Shown: in pieces, positions 1 to 11,360 of the stretch
Numbering within the stretch: the stretch's first letter is position 1
How the letters are laid out: the number at the start of each line of letters is the position of its first letter
DNA from: Cannabis sativa
Lineage: Eukaryota > Streptophyta > Magnoliopsida > Rosales > Cannabaceae
Direction of reading: 5' to 3'
Assembly (NCBI RefSeq): GCF_029168945.1
Contig: NC_083601.1
Span: 38,553,660 to 38,617,659, forward strand
Length of the DNA stretch: 64,000 bases
Translations under genes and position numbers: made by a program
The notes under the pieces: generated by a model
What the model saw: only the letters and a program-made list of their open reading frames with translations
What the model was told of the DNA's origin: nothing
Database searches by the model: none

Positions 1-258
1 ATCCCCACTAATCTACACTCAAGGTTGTGAGTGAGTGTTTATATATATATATTATTCTCTTGTTATATATATACATATATTATATTACATGTGTTGTAAT
101 CTTCTATTCTACCTTTCATATATATATATGTAATATATAGTGTATATATATGTATTGTACCATATATTTAATCAATCTCTTATTTTAGTCATTGTATAAT
201 TTTACAATAGAGTTGTAATAAATCTTGATTTTCTTCCATTGTTATAAAATCTCTAACA
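1..258 (+). mobile_element. 5' LTR, right-hand part, of a non-coding LTR retrotransposon
   Basis: These bases match the last 260 bases of the LTR at 2791-3531 almost exactly, ending in CTCTAACA at 258. The LTR is cut off by the window start. The copy differs from the 3' LTR by a few (TA)n units and by a 6-base insertion (CATTGT) near 237-242. That insertion completes one arm of an inverted repeat with the internal region. Orientation follows the polypurine tract at 2782-2790 before the other LTR. Confidence 0.88.
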
Positions 259-1430
259 ATCAAAAGCTTATCCCTTTTCAATGGAAGAGGTGATAAATCA
301 AGATTGTGAGAATACAAGGATAAGAGATTTTATGTAAAAACCATTCATGGGTGAGCATGGTGGTGTGATTTACTATATTTTATATAATAGTAATATATAT
401 TATATATATATGAGTTATATATATGTGATAATGTGTTTATATCATATTATATATATGATATTTGAAATTTATATCATGTTATTTTATGTATATATGTGAG
501 ATATATAATATATAACATGTATATATATGAGTAATATATATTATATATATGTAGAGCATGTGATATAATATATATTAGTGAGATTAAATATGTAGAAATA
601 ATTATTTTTATGTATTTATATGAGACATGCATACATAATATATGTTATATGTGTATATAATATATATCATGTATATTAATGTGTATATATATGTTATATA
701 TGTGTGAGGTATGTAACATATATAATTGTGTAATTAATGTATATATTATGTGTATATGATATATATGTATATTATAGTATATATGTTATATATATATGAG
801 ATATGTAACATATATATTGTGAATTTAATATTGATCTTATGTGTATGTTACATATAATAGATGTTGATTAGTAACATACATATCATACTAATGTATGTGT
901 TATATAGTATGATAATAATATTGATAGTAATAATATAACATTATTTATTGCTATTGATGTGGAAATTATTATCATCTATTTTGTGAATAAAGAATATTTT
1001 AAATTCTTTTTTAATTTGGTGGTGAACATCTTACTTTATGAGATAATAAAAGATGGTTTTTGAGAAGTTGCATTTTTATTGGATTATAAGAGATAATCAT
1101 CTCATATTATGAGATAAGAAAAGTGAACTATATGAGAGTTACACTTATGAGAATTGTCTTGTCATAGCAAGAACAATAGATTAAAAGTGGATCCAAACTT
1201 GTGAAATGAGCCATAAATTAGAAGAGCAATTTTGGACTCAAAAGTAAATGAATCAATGTGGATTCAAAAATTAGTGAAGCAATTTTGAATCTTAAATAAT
1301 CAAAGTTGTAAACAAAATTGATGAGAATTTTGTTAACTTTAGTATAATTTTAGGCTAATCTCAATGAGGAGATAACCTTAAAATTATGAGTAAGAATAAG
1401 CACATTATTTGATGAGTAGTAATGTGAGTT

Positions 1431-1499
1431 ATTTGACATTTTAGTTTTGTTGAGAAAACTAAAAATGTCAAATGATATTTTTTAAGGTGACCTTAAAAA
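1431..1499 (+). other. Two adjacent perfect or near-perfect hairpins
   Basis: An 18-base arm at 1431-1448 pairs with 1455-1473 around the 6-base loop GTTGAG, with one unpaired A. Six bases later TTTTTAAGGT (1479-1488) pairs with ACCTTAAAAA (1490-1499) around a single G. Both lie inside the non-coding retrotransposon. Confidence 0.75.
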
Positions 1500-1672
1500 G
1501 TCATTTCAAGAGGAAAATACACAAAAGTGATATTTTTTATATACACTTTATGCTAGAAATGTGGGGGTGAGCCACAAATTTAATCAAAATGTGTTGAGAC
1601 ATTGTTGATTAATTTATTTGATTTTGAATTCAAATTTTAAATCAAGTTTGGCTATGTGCATAAGTGAAAATA

Positions 1673-1927
1673 TTGACATATTTGGTGTCAAATTTTGGTG
1701 AAAATAATTTCAAGAAGGAAATTAAATTTAAGAAAAATTATAGAGACAAAGTGGTCTTCTATATTTCAAAATCAAGATATTGTCTTGATAATGAAATGTG
1801 AAAGTGTGGGGGTGTATACTCCAATATGAGAAAGTTTAGACATACTTGGTGTCTAAAAATAAAATATGAGAATTTAGACATGTTTGGTGTCTAAATTGGT
1901 GTATTTTTGATATGTTTGGTATCAAAA
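1673..1927 (+). other. Four stem-loops with a common 7-nt loop
   Basis: Four hairpins sit in 255 bases. Arms and loops are TTGACA/TGTCAA around TATTTGG (1673-1691), TTTAGACA/TGTCTAAA around TACTTGG (1835-1857), AATTTAGACA/TGTCTAAATT around TGTTTGG (1871-1897), and TTTTGATA/TATCAAAA around TGTTTGG (1905-1927). Loop consensus is T(A/G)(T/C)TTGG. Stems change on both sides together (GACA/TGTC against GATA/TATC). The sequence shows the pairing directly; an RNA role is only inferred. Confidence 0.7.
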
Positions 1928-2790
1928 TTATTAAGAATTTGAGTTGTGTGAAAATTAATCTTTTATGATTGAATTTTCAAAGCTTAAGTACTTAAGGAGA
2001 AAAGTGGTCACAAAGTGAACACTATATTTTGGCATGCATGATTCACATGGAATCAATAGTGAGAGGTTATAACAAATTGCTTAATCTCCGTACAAGATTA
2101 AAGCATGAATTTTTGAGGGATGAGACCTAAACTCCCTTAGTGTTTTGCTCATTGATGGTAACCTATCTTAACACTAGTAAACATCTAGTCTTAAGTTCAA
2201 TAGGTAATAACAAGTCAATAGAGTAAATATGGTACTCAATTGTCTCATCTATGAATGAGTACATGTGGTGAAAATTGAGGGTTAAAACCGAAAGGTTTTT
2301 TAATGGAGATTAAGCTTAAGAAAACTCACCTAAGCTTAAGAAGTGTCTAAACAGTGGTGAGACACTAAAAATCCACCTATATGGACTAGAGGTGGTGCCG
2401 CCTCTTATGAGAATTGGGAGTTATTCTCTAGAGAGTCCATGAATTGGAATTTTGCACATGGCCATTAACGGTGCAAGAGCGAGACATGCGGTCTCAAGTG
2501 AGCATTAGCGAGGGTGTGTGTGTTATCACCGGTTTGTATTAAAGGAATAATGGTTCAATGCTACGGCAACCAAAATTTCATCAAACTTTGTGGTAATTAC
2601 ACTAAAATAAAATTCAAGTCGAAAGACATTTTATCTAATGCACCTAAGCAAGACTTCTTAAAAGTGTGTATTTAGTCAATCAAAGTGGGGGAATGTTATA
2701 TTTTGATATAATATTTTTGATTGATTAAATAAATGTTACAAAAGTTACAAGTTTGTTACTAAAGAGATAATATTTAATCTAGTGGGGGAT

Positions 2791-3531
2791 TGTTATATTA
2801 TTTATAATAATATAATATATAGATTAAATATGTGTAATAAACTAATAATATGTAACATATGACAATGTATATTAGTTGTCATCTTTTTGTAACATTTGGG
2901 AGTTACTTGTTACTATGAGTAACCTCCACCATCATCACCAACATTAAGAGTGTAAGAAGATGTTACACCTCTTAATTTGAAATTCTTAATGCTATAGGAG
3001 TTATGGTGTGTGTAGGAGTTACATTTGAGTCCATAACATCTATGGGGTTATGAGTTTGAATTTCAAATGGTGATGATATCCTAAACACTATATAAAGAGG
3101 TCTAAGGTGCTCATTTTGGAGAAGAAGTTTTCTATCAAAAAAGCACATTGCTAGAAAACCCTAAGGCTTGATAATTCCCAAAGCTATTTCCTAGAGAGTT
3201 CCCTTAGTGCTTAGAGATAGGGGGAAATAAGCTTTTGGACAAAGGTGTAATACCTTGTTCAAGTCATGGTGATCCCCACTAATCTACACTCAAGGTTGTG
3301 AGTGAGTGTTTATATATATATATATATTATTCTCTTGTTATATATATACATATATTATATTACATGTGTTGTAATCTTCTATTCTACCTTTCATATATAT
3401 ATATGTAATATATAGTGTATATATATATATGTATTGTACCATATATTTAATCAATCTCTTATTTTAGTCATTGTATAATTTTACAATAGAGTTGTAATAA
3501 ATCTTGATTTTCTTCTATAAAATCTCTAACA
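2791..3531 (+). mobile_element. 3' LTR of the non-coding retrotransposon (TG...CA)
   Basis: The LTR begins TGTTATATT directly after the polypurine tract and ends CTCTAACA, 741 bp in all. Its last 260 bases repeat 1-258. Several stems are visible: 2899-2907 with 2918-2927, 2943-2955 with 2963-2976, and 3000-3006 with 3031-3037. The following five bases, GCACA (3532-3536), would be the target duplication, but the other flank is outside the window. Confidence 0.87.
3089..3097 (+). promoter_or_regulatory. TATA box of the LTR promoter
   Basis: TATATAAAG lies about 300 bases into the 3' LTR, a typical place for the U3/R promoter. Activity is not known. Confidence 0.5.
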
Positions 3532-4429
3532 GCACATGCTCAGCCTTGTAAGCCTCCCGACTATTCTGAATGTGTCATTTGACTCTGGAGACTTGAATAG
3601 AAGCCATTGGAGTAAAGAATTTGAAAGAGGAAATTTGTTAAAGCTATCACTAAAAGATGTTCTATTTTTTAAGAGAAAAGGTTAAACTCTTGAAAAAACA
3701 AATCTCATCACACTATACTAGAGCTTAATATAATGACCTAATCAAATTAAATTTGGTTTGCATTAAAAAAATATTATATATATGTATATATAATACCACT
3801 GGTTGTTTTTGTTTTTTCTATTGAAAAAATACTATAATTGAACCTTAAGATTCAATACAAACATTAATTAAGGATTGAAAAAGTTAATACAATCCAACTG
3901 TTATGGAGTGTGGCAGCAGGTGCTGCAATGCAACAAGTCCAATTTATGGCAAATCTCACATTCACCCCAATAACTACAGAAACAGCAACTTGTCTAATTA
4001 TTATCATTTACATTTAGTATTGTGCAACCATGAAAATTTCATTTATGCTAATAATAAAAATGTACTTCTTCAACCGCCTCCAGAATTCAACTCCCAACAG
4101 CAACAAGAGAAACCATATAAAGTCAAAATATGAATATGTCTAAAATTCATTATTTAGTCATATTAGTTAAGAATTTTAATTTTGATATTGATATAGTTTA
4201 AAATCTTTCTTACAAAGTTGTCTCAAGGCCCTTATTATATTTCTTTGTATAAATACTAGAGATCATATGTATATTAAGATATTAACATTCTCCAATTCAC
4301 TGTTTATATGAAACAGAGTTGTCAACTCTGAAATTGAGATGATTAAGCTTGATATAAAGAAACTCCAATCCAAATAATTTAGTCGAAAAAAGTAGAATAA
4401 AAATAGGCACAAGTTTAAGCTAATTATTT
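3532..4429. other. AT-rich intergenic sequence
   Basis: No gene is recognised. A 76-codon frame at 3903-4133 has no recognisable family signal, is low in complexity and is treated as chance. Confidence 0.5.
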
Positions 4430-4810
4430 TGTAAGGCATCTCCAACAAGACTTCAAAACACTAAATATAATGTAGTTTTACACTACATTTACTCTAATAG
4501 AACACTAAAATTATACTTATAAATAGCTTTGCCTATAGTGTTCTACTAAATTTAATAGGATACTGTAGACCACACTATTTTTTTTTTAAGTTTTTAATAA
4601 TTAAATAATACTTTTAAGAGAAAAAACTAAATAATTATATATATTTAGTATTAAAATAATCTTATTATATTAATAAAATAATAAATAATATAAAATTTGG
4701 TATAATTTTTAGTGTTGTGATTAGAATTAAAAAAAAATAGTGTTGAAATAGTAATTTTTTAGTGTTGATTTAACACCAAATTTAAATTTTACCATTAGAG
4801 ATGACCTAAG
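4430..4810. mobile_element. Probable MITE with imperfect terminal inverted repeats
   Basis: The left end (TAAGGCATCTCCAAC, near 4431) and the reverse complement of the right end (TTAGGTCATCTCTAATG, near 4791-4810) are imperfect inverted repeats flanking a 380-bp AT-rich non-coding body. A similar AGAGCATCTCTAAC follows directly and may start another copy. Target duplication and superfamily were not resolved. Confidence 0.45.
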
Positions 4811-7800
4811 AGCATCTCTAACTTTGTCGAACTAATACTAAATTTGATATTAAAAACTTTTTTCATTCCAACACAACACTAATACTAAAAAGAATATTTT
4901 TTATTATTATATTATTTTTCTAATAAATTAAATATTCTTTTTATTAGTAATGTTTGACTATGATTAATGAAAATGTAATATAGAGTGTGTTTAATTTTAA
5001 TTTTTTAATTTTTTAATTTGTTTAATTTTTTAAATAATATTTAAAGTTTTAAAAATTTGAAGAAAATAAATATAAAATTTTAAAATATTAAAATTAAACA
5101 TACTCTAAATATTAAAAATAACAATAAAAAGATATGAATCAATTAATATTTATATATTTAAATTAATTTAAAATAAATAATATCAATATTTATATATATT
5201 TATATAAAATTAACTTTGCTAACACCGTTAAATTTAATAAAATATTTTTATATTTTTAAAATATTTTGCTAAACAAACAAAAACTATTAAATTGTCATAT
5301 TTCATATATAAAGATATTTTAATAATAAATACCTTTAAAAATTATTAAAATAATATTATATTATTGTTTAATAAATATTAAATGATTAATTTTTTTTATT
5401 TTATGATAAAATAGTAATAAAAAAATATGAAAAGATGAAATTATTAAACATTCTTTTTCACTTTAATAATAAAAATCTATTAAAATGTCAAAAATATATT
5501 ATTTACACAATTCCATTTCCTTTGGAATTTCTCTAAGCAAACTTCCAAATAAATATTACGGAAAGACTTGAAGGATGTGGGGCACTATTCAGTCACCAAT
5601 CACCATTAAGTATTTGCAGATTGACGAAATGAAAAAAAAAAAACAAATAGATTAAGAAAAAACACATATAGAAAATATATATAAGAAAATAGAAAAAATT
5701 ATAGGAAAATATTTTGGGGGAGAGTGTACGTAAAGGGAACAAATTATAGAGTATAGAGACAAGTGAAAAGACAAATATGTAATAATGGATCTCCAAAATG
5801 TGTGGTTGGTTTTGGAAATTAGGTGGGGATGTGTCTGTGTCATAATACTCTCCTCTACTTGTTTGTTTTTCACTTGAGATATCTGAGGGGACATATATGT
5901 AGTAGTATTAATTGTGTTTGTGTGATGTCCACATGAGTTTCCATTGCTCAATTCTCTTTCTCTTTCTCTCTTGTTTTAGCAATTATAATTTATTTATTTT
6001 TGGATAAACTACTCCTCATTCGTTCGTACAATCTTATTATGTGTTAGTGTGAAAATGGATAAAGTCTTCTTCACCAAGAATAAATGTCATTGTAACAAGA
6101 AAAGGAGCCCATGTTGTACAGATTCTAGACCAACAAAATCTTTATTAATTCCAAATCCAAAACTTTTGTTGCTTTCACGTGCCTTAGTAAAAAACAACAA
6201 GAAAAGACTATGGTGTCCCACCATGAAACGATTTTTAGCATGGGGGGCCGCCTCACCTTTTTTAATTGCCACCAAAACAACATAAATTTAATTCTCTCAA
6301 GATTGAACTTCTTTATACTCGAATCAAAAAAAGATTTAAATCCTTTACTTGATGGGAAAGATCACATTCACTCTTATCTTTTTCTTCTTTTTCTTTTCCC
6401 ACCCTAACACCAATAATCAAAGCAAAGCTTAGTTTGGCTTGTATTTATTTATCTTTCCCTCCAACATTAGAGCTTTATTTTATGGAATCTCATTCGAGGC
6501 CTAGTGATCAGAACCACAAACACTGATATGCACTTGGTTCTATCTTTATTACTAAATTTATCAATAAAAATTCCAAGAAAAAAGTGGAGTTTTCCCACTA
6601 TATAAAATAGATTAAAGAGTAAGGAACAACCGTTCAATGATGGGCCGAGCCGATGCCCTATAATGATAATTTTCCTCCAGGTTTACATCAAGCTCTTGCT
6701 GATGTTAAAACTCTCAAAAATTCAAAATCAGCTAGTAATATTCTTTATCCACTAACCCACAATTGGTATAGTGATAAATATACACGCAATTGAAACGAAG
6801 GGGGTCTAGATTGACAGGTGTGGGTTCCGAAGTGAGGTGGCAAGAATTTCTCTCCCTGTCAATTTTTTTTCCTCTATGTATTTGTGCTCTATGTTTCATT
6901 CATTATTTCTTAAAAGGTTCGGTTACATACCATGAAATGATGACGATAACCATTTACAAGAGAAAACCATAAACTAGAACCAAAAAACTTGCCTCGTCAC
7001 TACATACACATTAGTTTGGAATTGTATACAAACGTCAAAAATACAAAATAAATTATTTTGTCGTGAAATAAATTGTTACAAAACTAGCTCTAAATTATTA
7101 AAAATTTCACAAGAATTGATGCATTAAATAACTATAATCTATACTATCATAAAACAGAAATGCTCACATTTCAAAAAAAAAGAAAAAGAAGAAGAAGAAG
7201 AAGAAAAGAAAACAGAAATGCTCTGATGGAGATAAAAGACACAAGTTGTAAAATTACTCTAAATATAGTATAGTTTTATGTTTTTACGTGTTTTCATAAA
7301 TTACATGCTATTCGGTAAATTAAATTTTTTTATATATATGATCAACCATGAATTTTCATTTTACTTGCTGCTTATTCATGTTTAAAATAATGGTCAAAAG
7401 GATTTATAAAATATTGAAATTAACTAACCAAAGATATGGTAATTACAAAGTTTCGAATCTAAAATAGGTGGTTGCTGAGCTGATTTTTGCTCCTTGTCGA
7501 TCCTTATCCATTTCCTAACTCCCAGGTCAAATTATCAAAAATAAGTCCCTACCTTTCCTATAGCCTTCTATCTAGTTCTTCACCAAGTTGCCAACATTTT
7601 TCAACTAGCTACTTATCCAAATATATTTTTAAAACAAATTAATAAGTCAATAACCTTGGTCACACTAAATAAACATGTGTTAGAATAAAACAGTAATTGA
7701 TTGTGTATGTATGCGTATTAACTAAAGCAGCAAAAGCAAGACAATAGAAAGAAGTGAGCAAAACCAATGTTGGAACCTCTTTCACAACTTATCTTCATTG

Positions 7801-7920
7801 ATTTCAAAGGGTGTTAGCGTTCAAACAAAACATCTTGTGGTTAAGAAACTGGATCTATACCTTAATAATTAACAAAACCGAAAAAAAAAGGCGGTGGACG
7901 ATGATTCTTGAGGCAAAATT
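4811..7920. other. AT-rich intergenic region, no convincing gene
   Basis: Most is very AT-rich. Short frames at 5652-5951 (minus) and 6049-6285 (plus) lack recognisable domains. A (GAA)n tract lies near 7180-7205. Nothing else could be supported. Confidence 0.5.
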
Positions 7921-9046
7921 TCAGGAATCCTTGGAAGCATTCTGATTGCATGATAGATGACTTTGATCCTTTGGCAGCAAATAGGGTGGAAGGAACGATG
8001 GGATGAAGAATGCCAAGCATAGACAGAGTAGCACCATGGCTGCAACCCACCAAGCTTTGTGTGGAATCCCCAACAAAAGTTCATCACAAACTAAAGTAAA
8101 TAGCATGCCAATTAGTACCCAATTTACAATGTCTGACACAAAACAAACTAGAATATGCCTGGTGGAATAAAGCAATAACAGAGCATAGTAAAGACAATGT
8201 AGGAAACATGACATTGAGGAAGTTTTAGTAAGAAAAAACAGTCGTTTTCTTCTAAATATTAGGCTAACTCAAGTCTCAAGGGTGACTGGCCATGTTATAG
8301 TTTTTCATTTTATCCCCAGAAATATAACCAGAAAAATGAAAACAAACTCTTGTAGAATCCAAGTTTTGGTCTAAAACAATTCAACCGTCCTAGTTAATAT
8401 AAGAAGAGATAAGCTGAAAAAGAGCAATTGTTAAAGCTGAAAAAAAAAAAAAAGTCAAAGGTGAGAAAGGAGTAAGCAGTTTAGTAAGAAATCAACCGTC
8501 AGAGAGACTACACAAAAGATGTTCAACAATACCTATGTTGAAAAGCATAAACTCTCTCTCAGGCACATTAGGTTTAGCAACAAACCCCTCAGGTTCCACA
8601 GTCACCAAGATATTCATTCCATTCTGCAGATTCCAAAGGTTTAGATTTTTATTGACACGACACATGAGATAATTCAATCTAATTTCCAAAAAGAATAATT
8701 GAACCTGATTACTCAGGCTTTCTGTCTTGAAAATAAGCTTTTCTGTGTTGAGCAATCTTCTACTCGTGTGTAGTGAGTTTGCTGAGCCCTTCTTCAGTTC
8801 TAAGGAAAAGCTGGCTGGTATCTATCAACACATAAACCCCATTGAGAAATCACAGAGAGATTGCTAAATGTAGAAAAAGCAACTACGCTGAGGCATGAAA
8901 TACATACAGAAGCTGGGTATGATATCTTTACTTCATACCACGTATGAGATTTAAGTCCTTGTAACTGATAAAGGCGAGAACCCATTTGAAAAGGCAGTGT
9001 TTCCCTCCATAGTTCCTCCCCAACTTTCAGAGCTTTGTGGTCAACC
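7921..9046 (-). CDS. Unrecognised type I membrane protein (last four exons)
   Basis: Four minus-strand exons join in frame with GT-AG borders: 9046-8908, 8821-8705, 8623-8533 and 8090-7921, giving about 172 codons to a TGA at 7921-7923. The first part (WRETLPFQMGSRLYQLQG, then WYEVKISYPASIPASF) looks like a soluble beta-rich domain. The last exon encodes one hydrophobic segment starting HKAWWVAAMVLLCL and a short polar tail ending NASKDS, which fits a single-pass protein with a short cytosolic tail. The upstream exon or exons, including the start and any signal peptide, were not found; the 10-kb region contains a transposon relic. I do not recognise the family. Clean splice phases and codon-like composition support a real gene rather than a chance frame. 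Confidence 0.55.
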
Positions 9047-9836
9047 CTGTACATTATCAAGCAGTGAGTGCAATATCAACACAGATTGACCAGACCTCAG
9101 CATCGTTACCATGTAGCAAAGTGATCAAAGAAAACATAACATACTAACGTATTTTCACAATTGCAAAGCTGACCACTGATAAGGGAATGGAAGATAAAGA
9201 GTGGAATCAAAAAGTTAAGAGTTTGTATAAGATGCATTTTATACTGCATAAGCCAACCGCCACTTCAAATTCTTCACCCCTAAAAGGCTGCAAAAAGAGC
9301 AACTGGAATAAAAAAAAAAGGCCCTCTTGTTTATCCAAGAAAATGGGGGAAATATGGTAACTGAAGTAAGAACACAAACAAGAAAGAAAACAAAAAAAAA
9401 GCCATAACATACAAACATTAGTAGAATTAGGACACAACAATTTGATTCTACTGAGCCATGTGATCATTTCATTCTTCTTTGTTAACCTTAGGGCAATTAT
9501 TATTGTGCTGGATGAAGCATTTGATCAAACATTTTGCGTGCAGTAATAGATAAGGAGCAGCCCAATAAGGAGTCATGGAGTGATCATTAAAGGAAAATGT
9601 CTGAATCACACACAGGGGCGGACCAATTAAGGTCTGGTTGTGTCGAAATTGTATTAATGTATAAGGATTGGTGAATTAACTGGACCTGACCAAGTCGATT
9701 TCGGTCTAAATAAATGTTTATTTTAGGCAAGCATGCTATTCTTTCTGAATTAATTAATCAAGCTTTAGGCTGCACAAGAAGAAAATCCAAAATATATTTT
9801 TACATAAGTGATAAACTACAACACAGAGGAAGAGAT
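9047..9836. other. Upstream intron or intergenic sequence with a repeat end
   Basis: No further exon of the minus-strand gene could be placed here. AGGGGCGGACCA near 9615 resembles the terminal repeat of the hAT MITE at 34501-34771, so a fragment of that family is likely. Confidence 0.35.
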
Positions 9837-11360
9837 GGAGGTTCCATCCATTAGATGTATTGGATTGAATCGGTTCCATCCATTAGATGCTTTAACTGAT
9901 TTTTTATTGGATTGGATTGGATCCATTGGATGGATCCAATCCATATTGAATGGATCCAATCCATTTTAGCCACTATTTAGGCTGGTTTCATTAAAAAGAA
10001 AAAAATATATGAAAAACATAATTTAAAACCTAATAATCCAACATAAATAATAAATAATAGTTTAATCCAAATCTAACCTAATTTTCACGATCCCATAATA
10101 AAAATATAACACAAATCTAACTTAATAAGCACAAAGAGATAAAGACCTGCATAAATAGATAACACAATTACAAATGATAGAATTTATACATATATTTTCT
10201 TCTTTCAACCTTTTTCTTCTTCAACTTTTTATAATTTATTATATATAAAGCTTGCATAATAATGGGGTTGGATAGCAGGAGGTACACTGAATTTTCTTTA
10301 TATGATCAAGCAATCACACCATAAATAGAATGAGGAACCTAACTAAAATCAAAATGGAACAATACAATAATTATTTCAAAGTTCCTACTGGTTTTATTTC
10401 ACTTCTCATAACCCACTACATTATTTACATGTAGTTTTGCTGCTTAATTTAGATTTTTATACTTGTATATCATGCAAACATCATACGGACAACACTGGTC
10501 TTTCAAAAGTCAATACCAATCCCTTGTTTATTCCTCATTGCCCATAAATATGCTTCCAAAAACTCATAATTCAACAGTACACTTGTTTCTCTCTGCGATT
10601 TTAGTGATTATCAGTTATACATATAAATACACACACTAACAGACTAAATATATTTTTTTATATATACTTTGAAAAATTGAAAAGGGTCCATAGCTACCAG
10701 AAAACTTTGAACGAAATCTACCAGAAAACCCAAAAATGAAATGGTGTTATACATTTAATTGCAAAGCCACCAAAGGAGAACAAGTGACAACTCCATAGCT
10801 ACCGGAGATGTGAACAACTGAGAGTAGAGAGAGACTCACAATTTGAGAGGCTCGGAGCGAGAGGGGAGACGACCGGAGGAGCGCCGAGCTGCGGAGAGAG
10901 AGCAGGCCACTGGAGGAGAGGGAGAGACACCGGAGAAGCGGCGAGCAGAGGAGGCGCGAGGCGGAGCGACTGAAACAGTGAAAATGGTTTAGGGGTTCAC
11001 ACTGCGCTTAGGAGGAGTTAGTCTGAGGTGGTGCACTCTCGTCTCGCCGTCGTTGTTTCGCCACTAAGGAGCAGTTTGTCTCAGGCGTTGGAGGTCTTCG
11101 ATTCACCGCACGGGAGGAGGTCTTCCATTCTCAAGATTGAGATTTGATATTTTAATTTAGATTAGGGTTATTTTATTTAAGTAAAACCTATTAATAATTA
11201 ATATATTTTTTAAAACAAAATAATTAAATATATAAAATCATAAATATTAAATATGATTGGATGGATATTAAATAATATTGGATTGTATCTGTTCGATTAT
11301 TCATCGAATATTTTCAATATCCAATCCAATTCAATTACATTTCTAAAATTTACACCCCTA
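9837..11360. mobile_element. hAT-like element relic with GC-rich core
   Basis: The left part (9840-9965) is built from GGATTGGAT / ATCCAATCC motifs in both orientations. The right end (11265-11360) again carries ATCCAATCC motifs and finishes TTTACACCCCTA, the reverse complement of TAGGGGTGTAAA, a terminal sequence common in plant hAT elements and matched by the element at 46494-47264. A 360-bp block near 10780-11140 is GC-rich and purine-biased, unlike its surroundings. The left terminus and target duplication were not found, so the element is probably truncated. Confidence 0.45.

Larger units (their letters stand above)
259..2790 (+). mobile_element. Non-coding internal region of LTR retrotransposon
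   Basis: The 2.5 kb between the two LTRs has no reading frame of 60 codons and no gag or pol motif, so the element is non-autonomous. The first 550 bases are TA-rich microsatellite-like sequence. The rest is rich in short inverted repeats (1099-1115, 1344-1387, 1431-1473, 1479-1499, 1673-1691, 1835-1857, 1871-1897, 1905-1927, 2284-2299). No sequence just after 258 resembles the usual tRNA-Met primer site. A purine-rich GTGGGGGAT lies directly before the 3' LTR, and a near copy of that junction occurs at 2685-2700. The architecture fits a LARD-like or similar non-coding LTR element; the superfamily cannot be told. Confidence 0.8.

Noticed and set aside
1..3531. Retrozyme (hammerhead-carrying non-coding LTR element)
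   Set aside because: No CTGATGA plus CGAAAC hammerhead core was found in the LTR or body on reading, and the LTR is longer than in known retrozymes.
6049..6285. 78-codon frame with several Cys and Lys
   Set aside because: No domain, signal or neighbour supports it, and an overlapping antisense frame is equally open.
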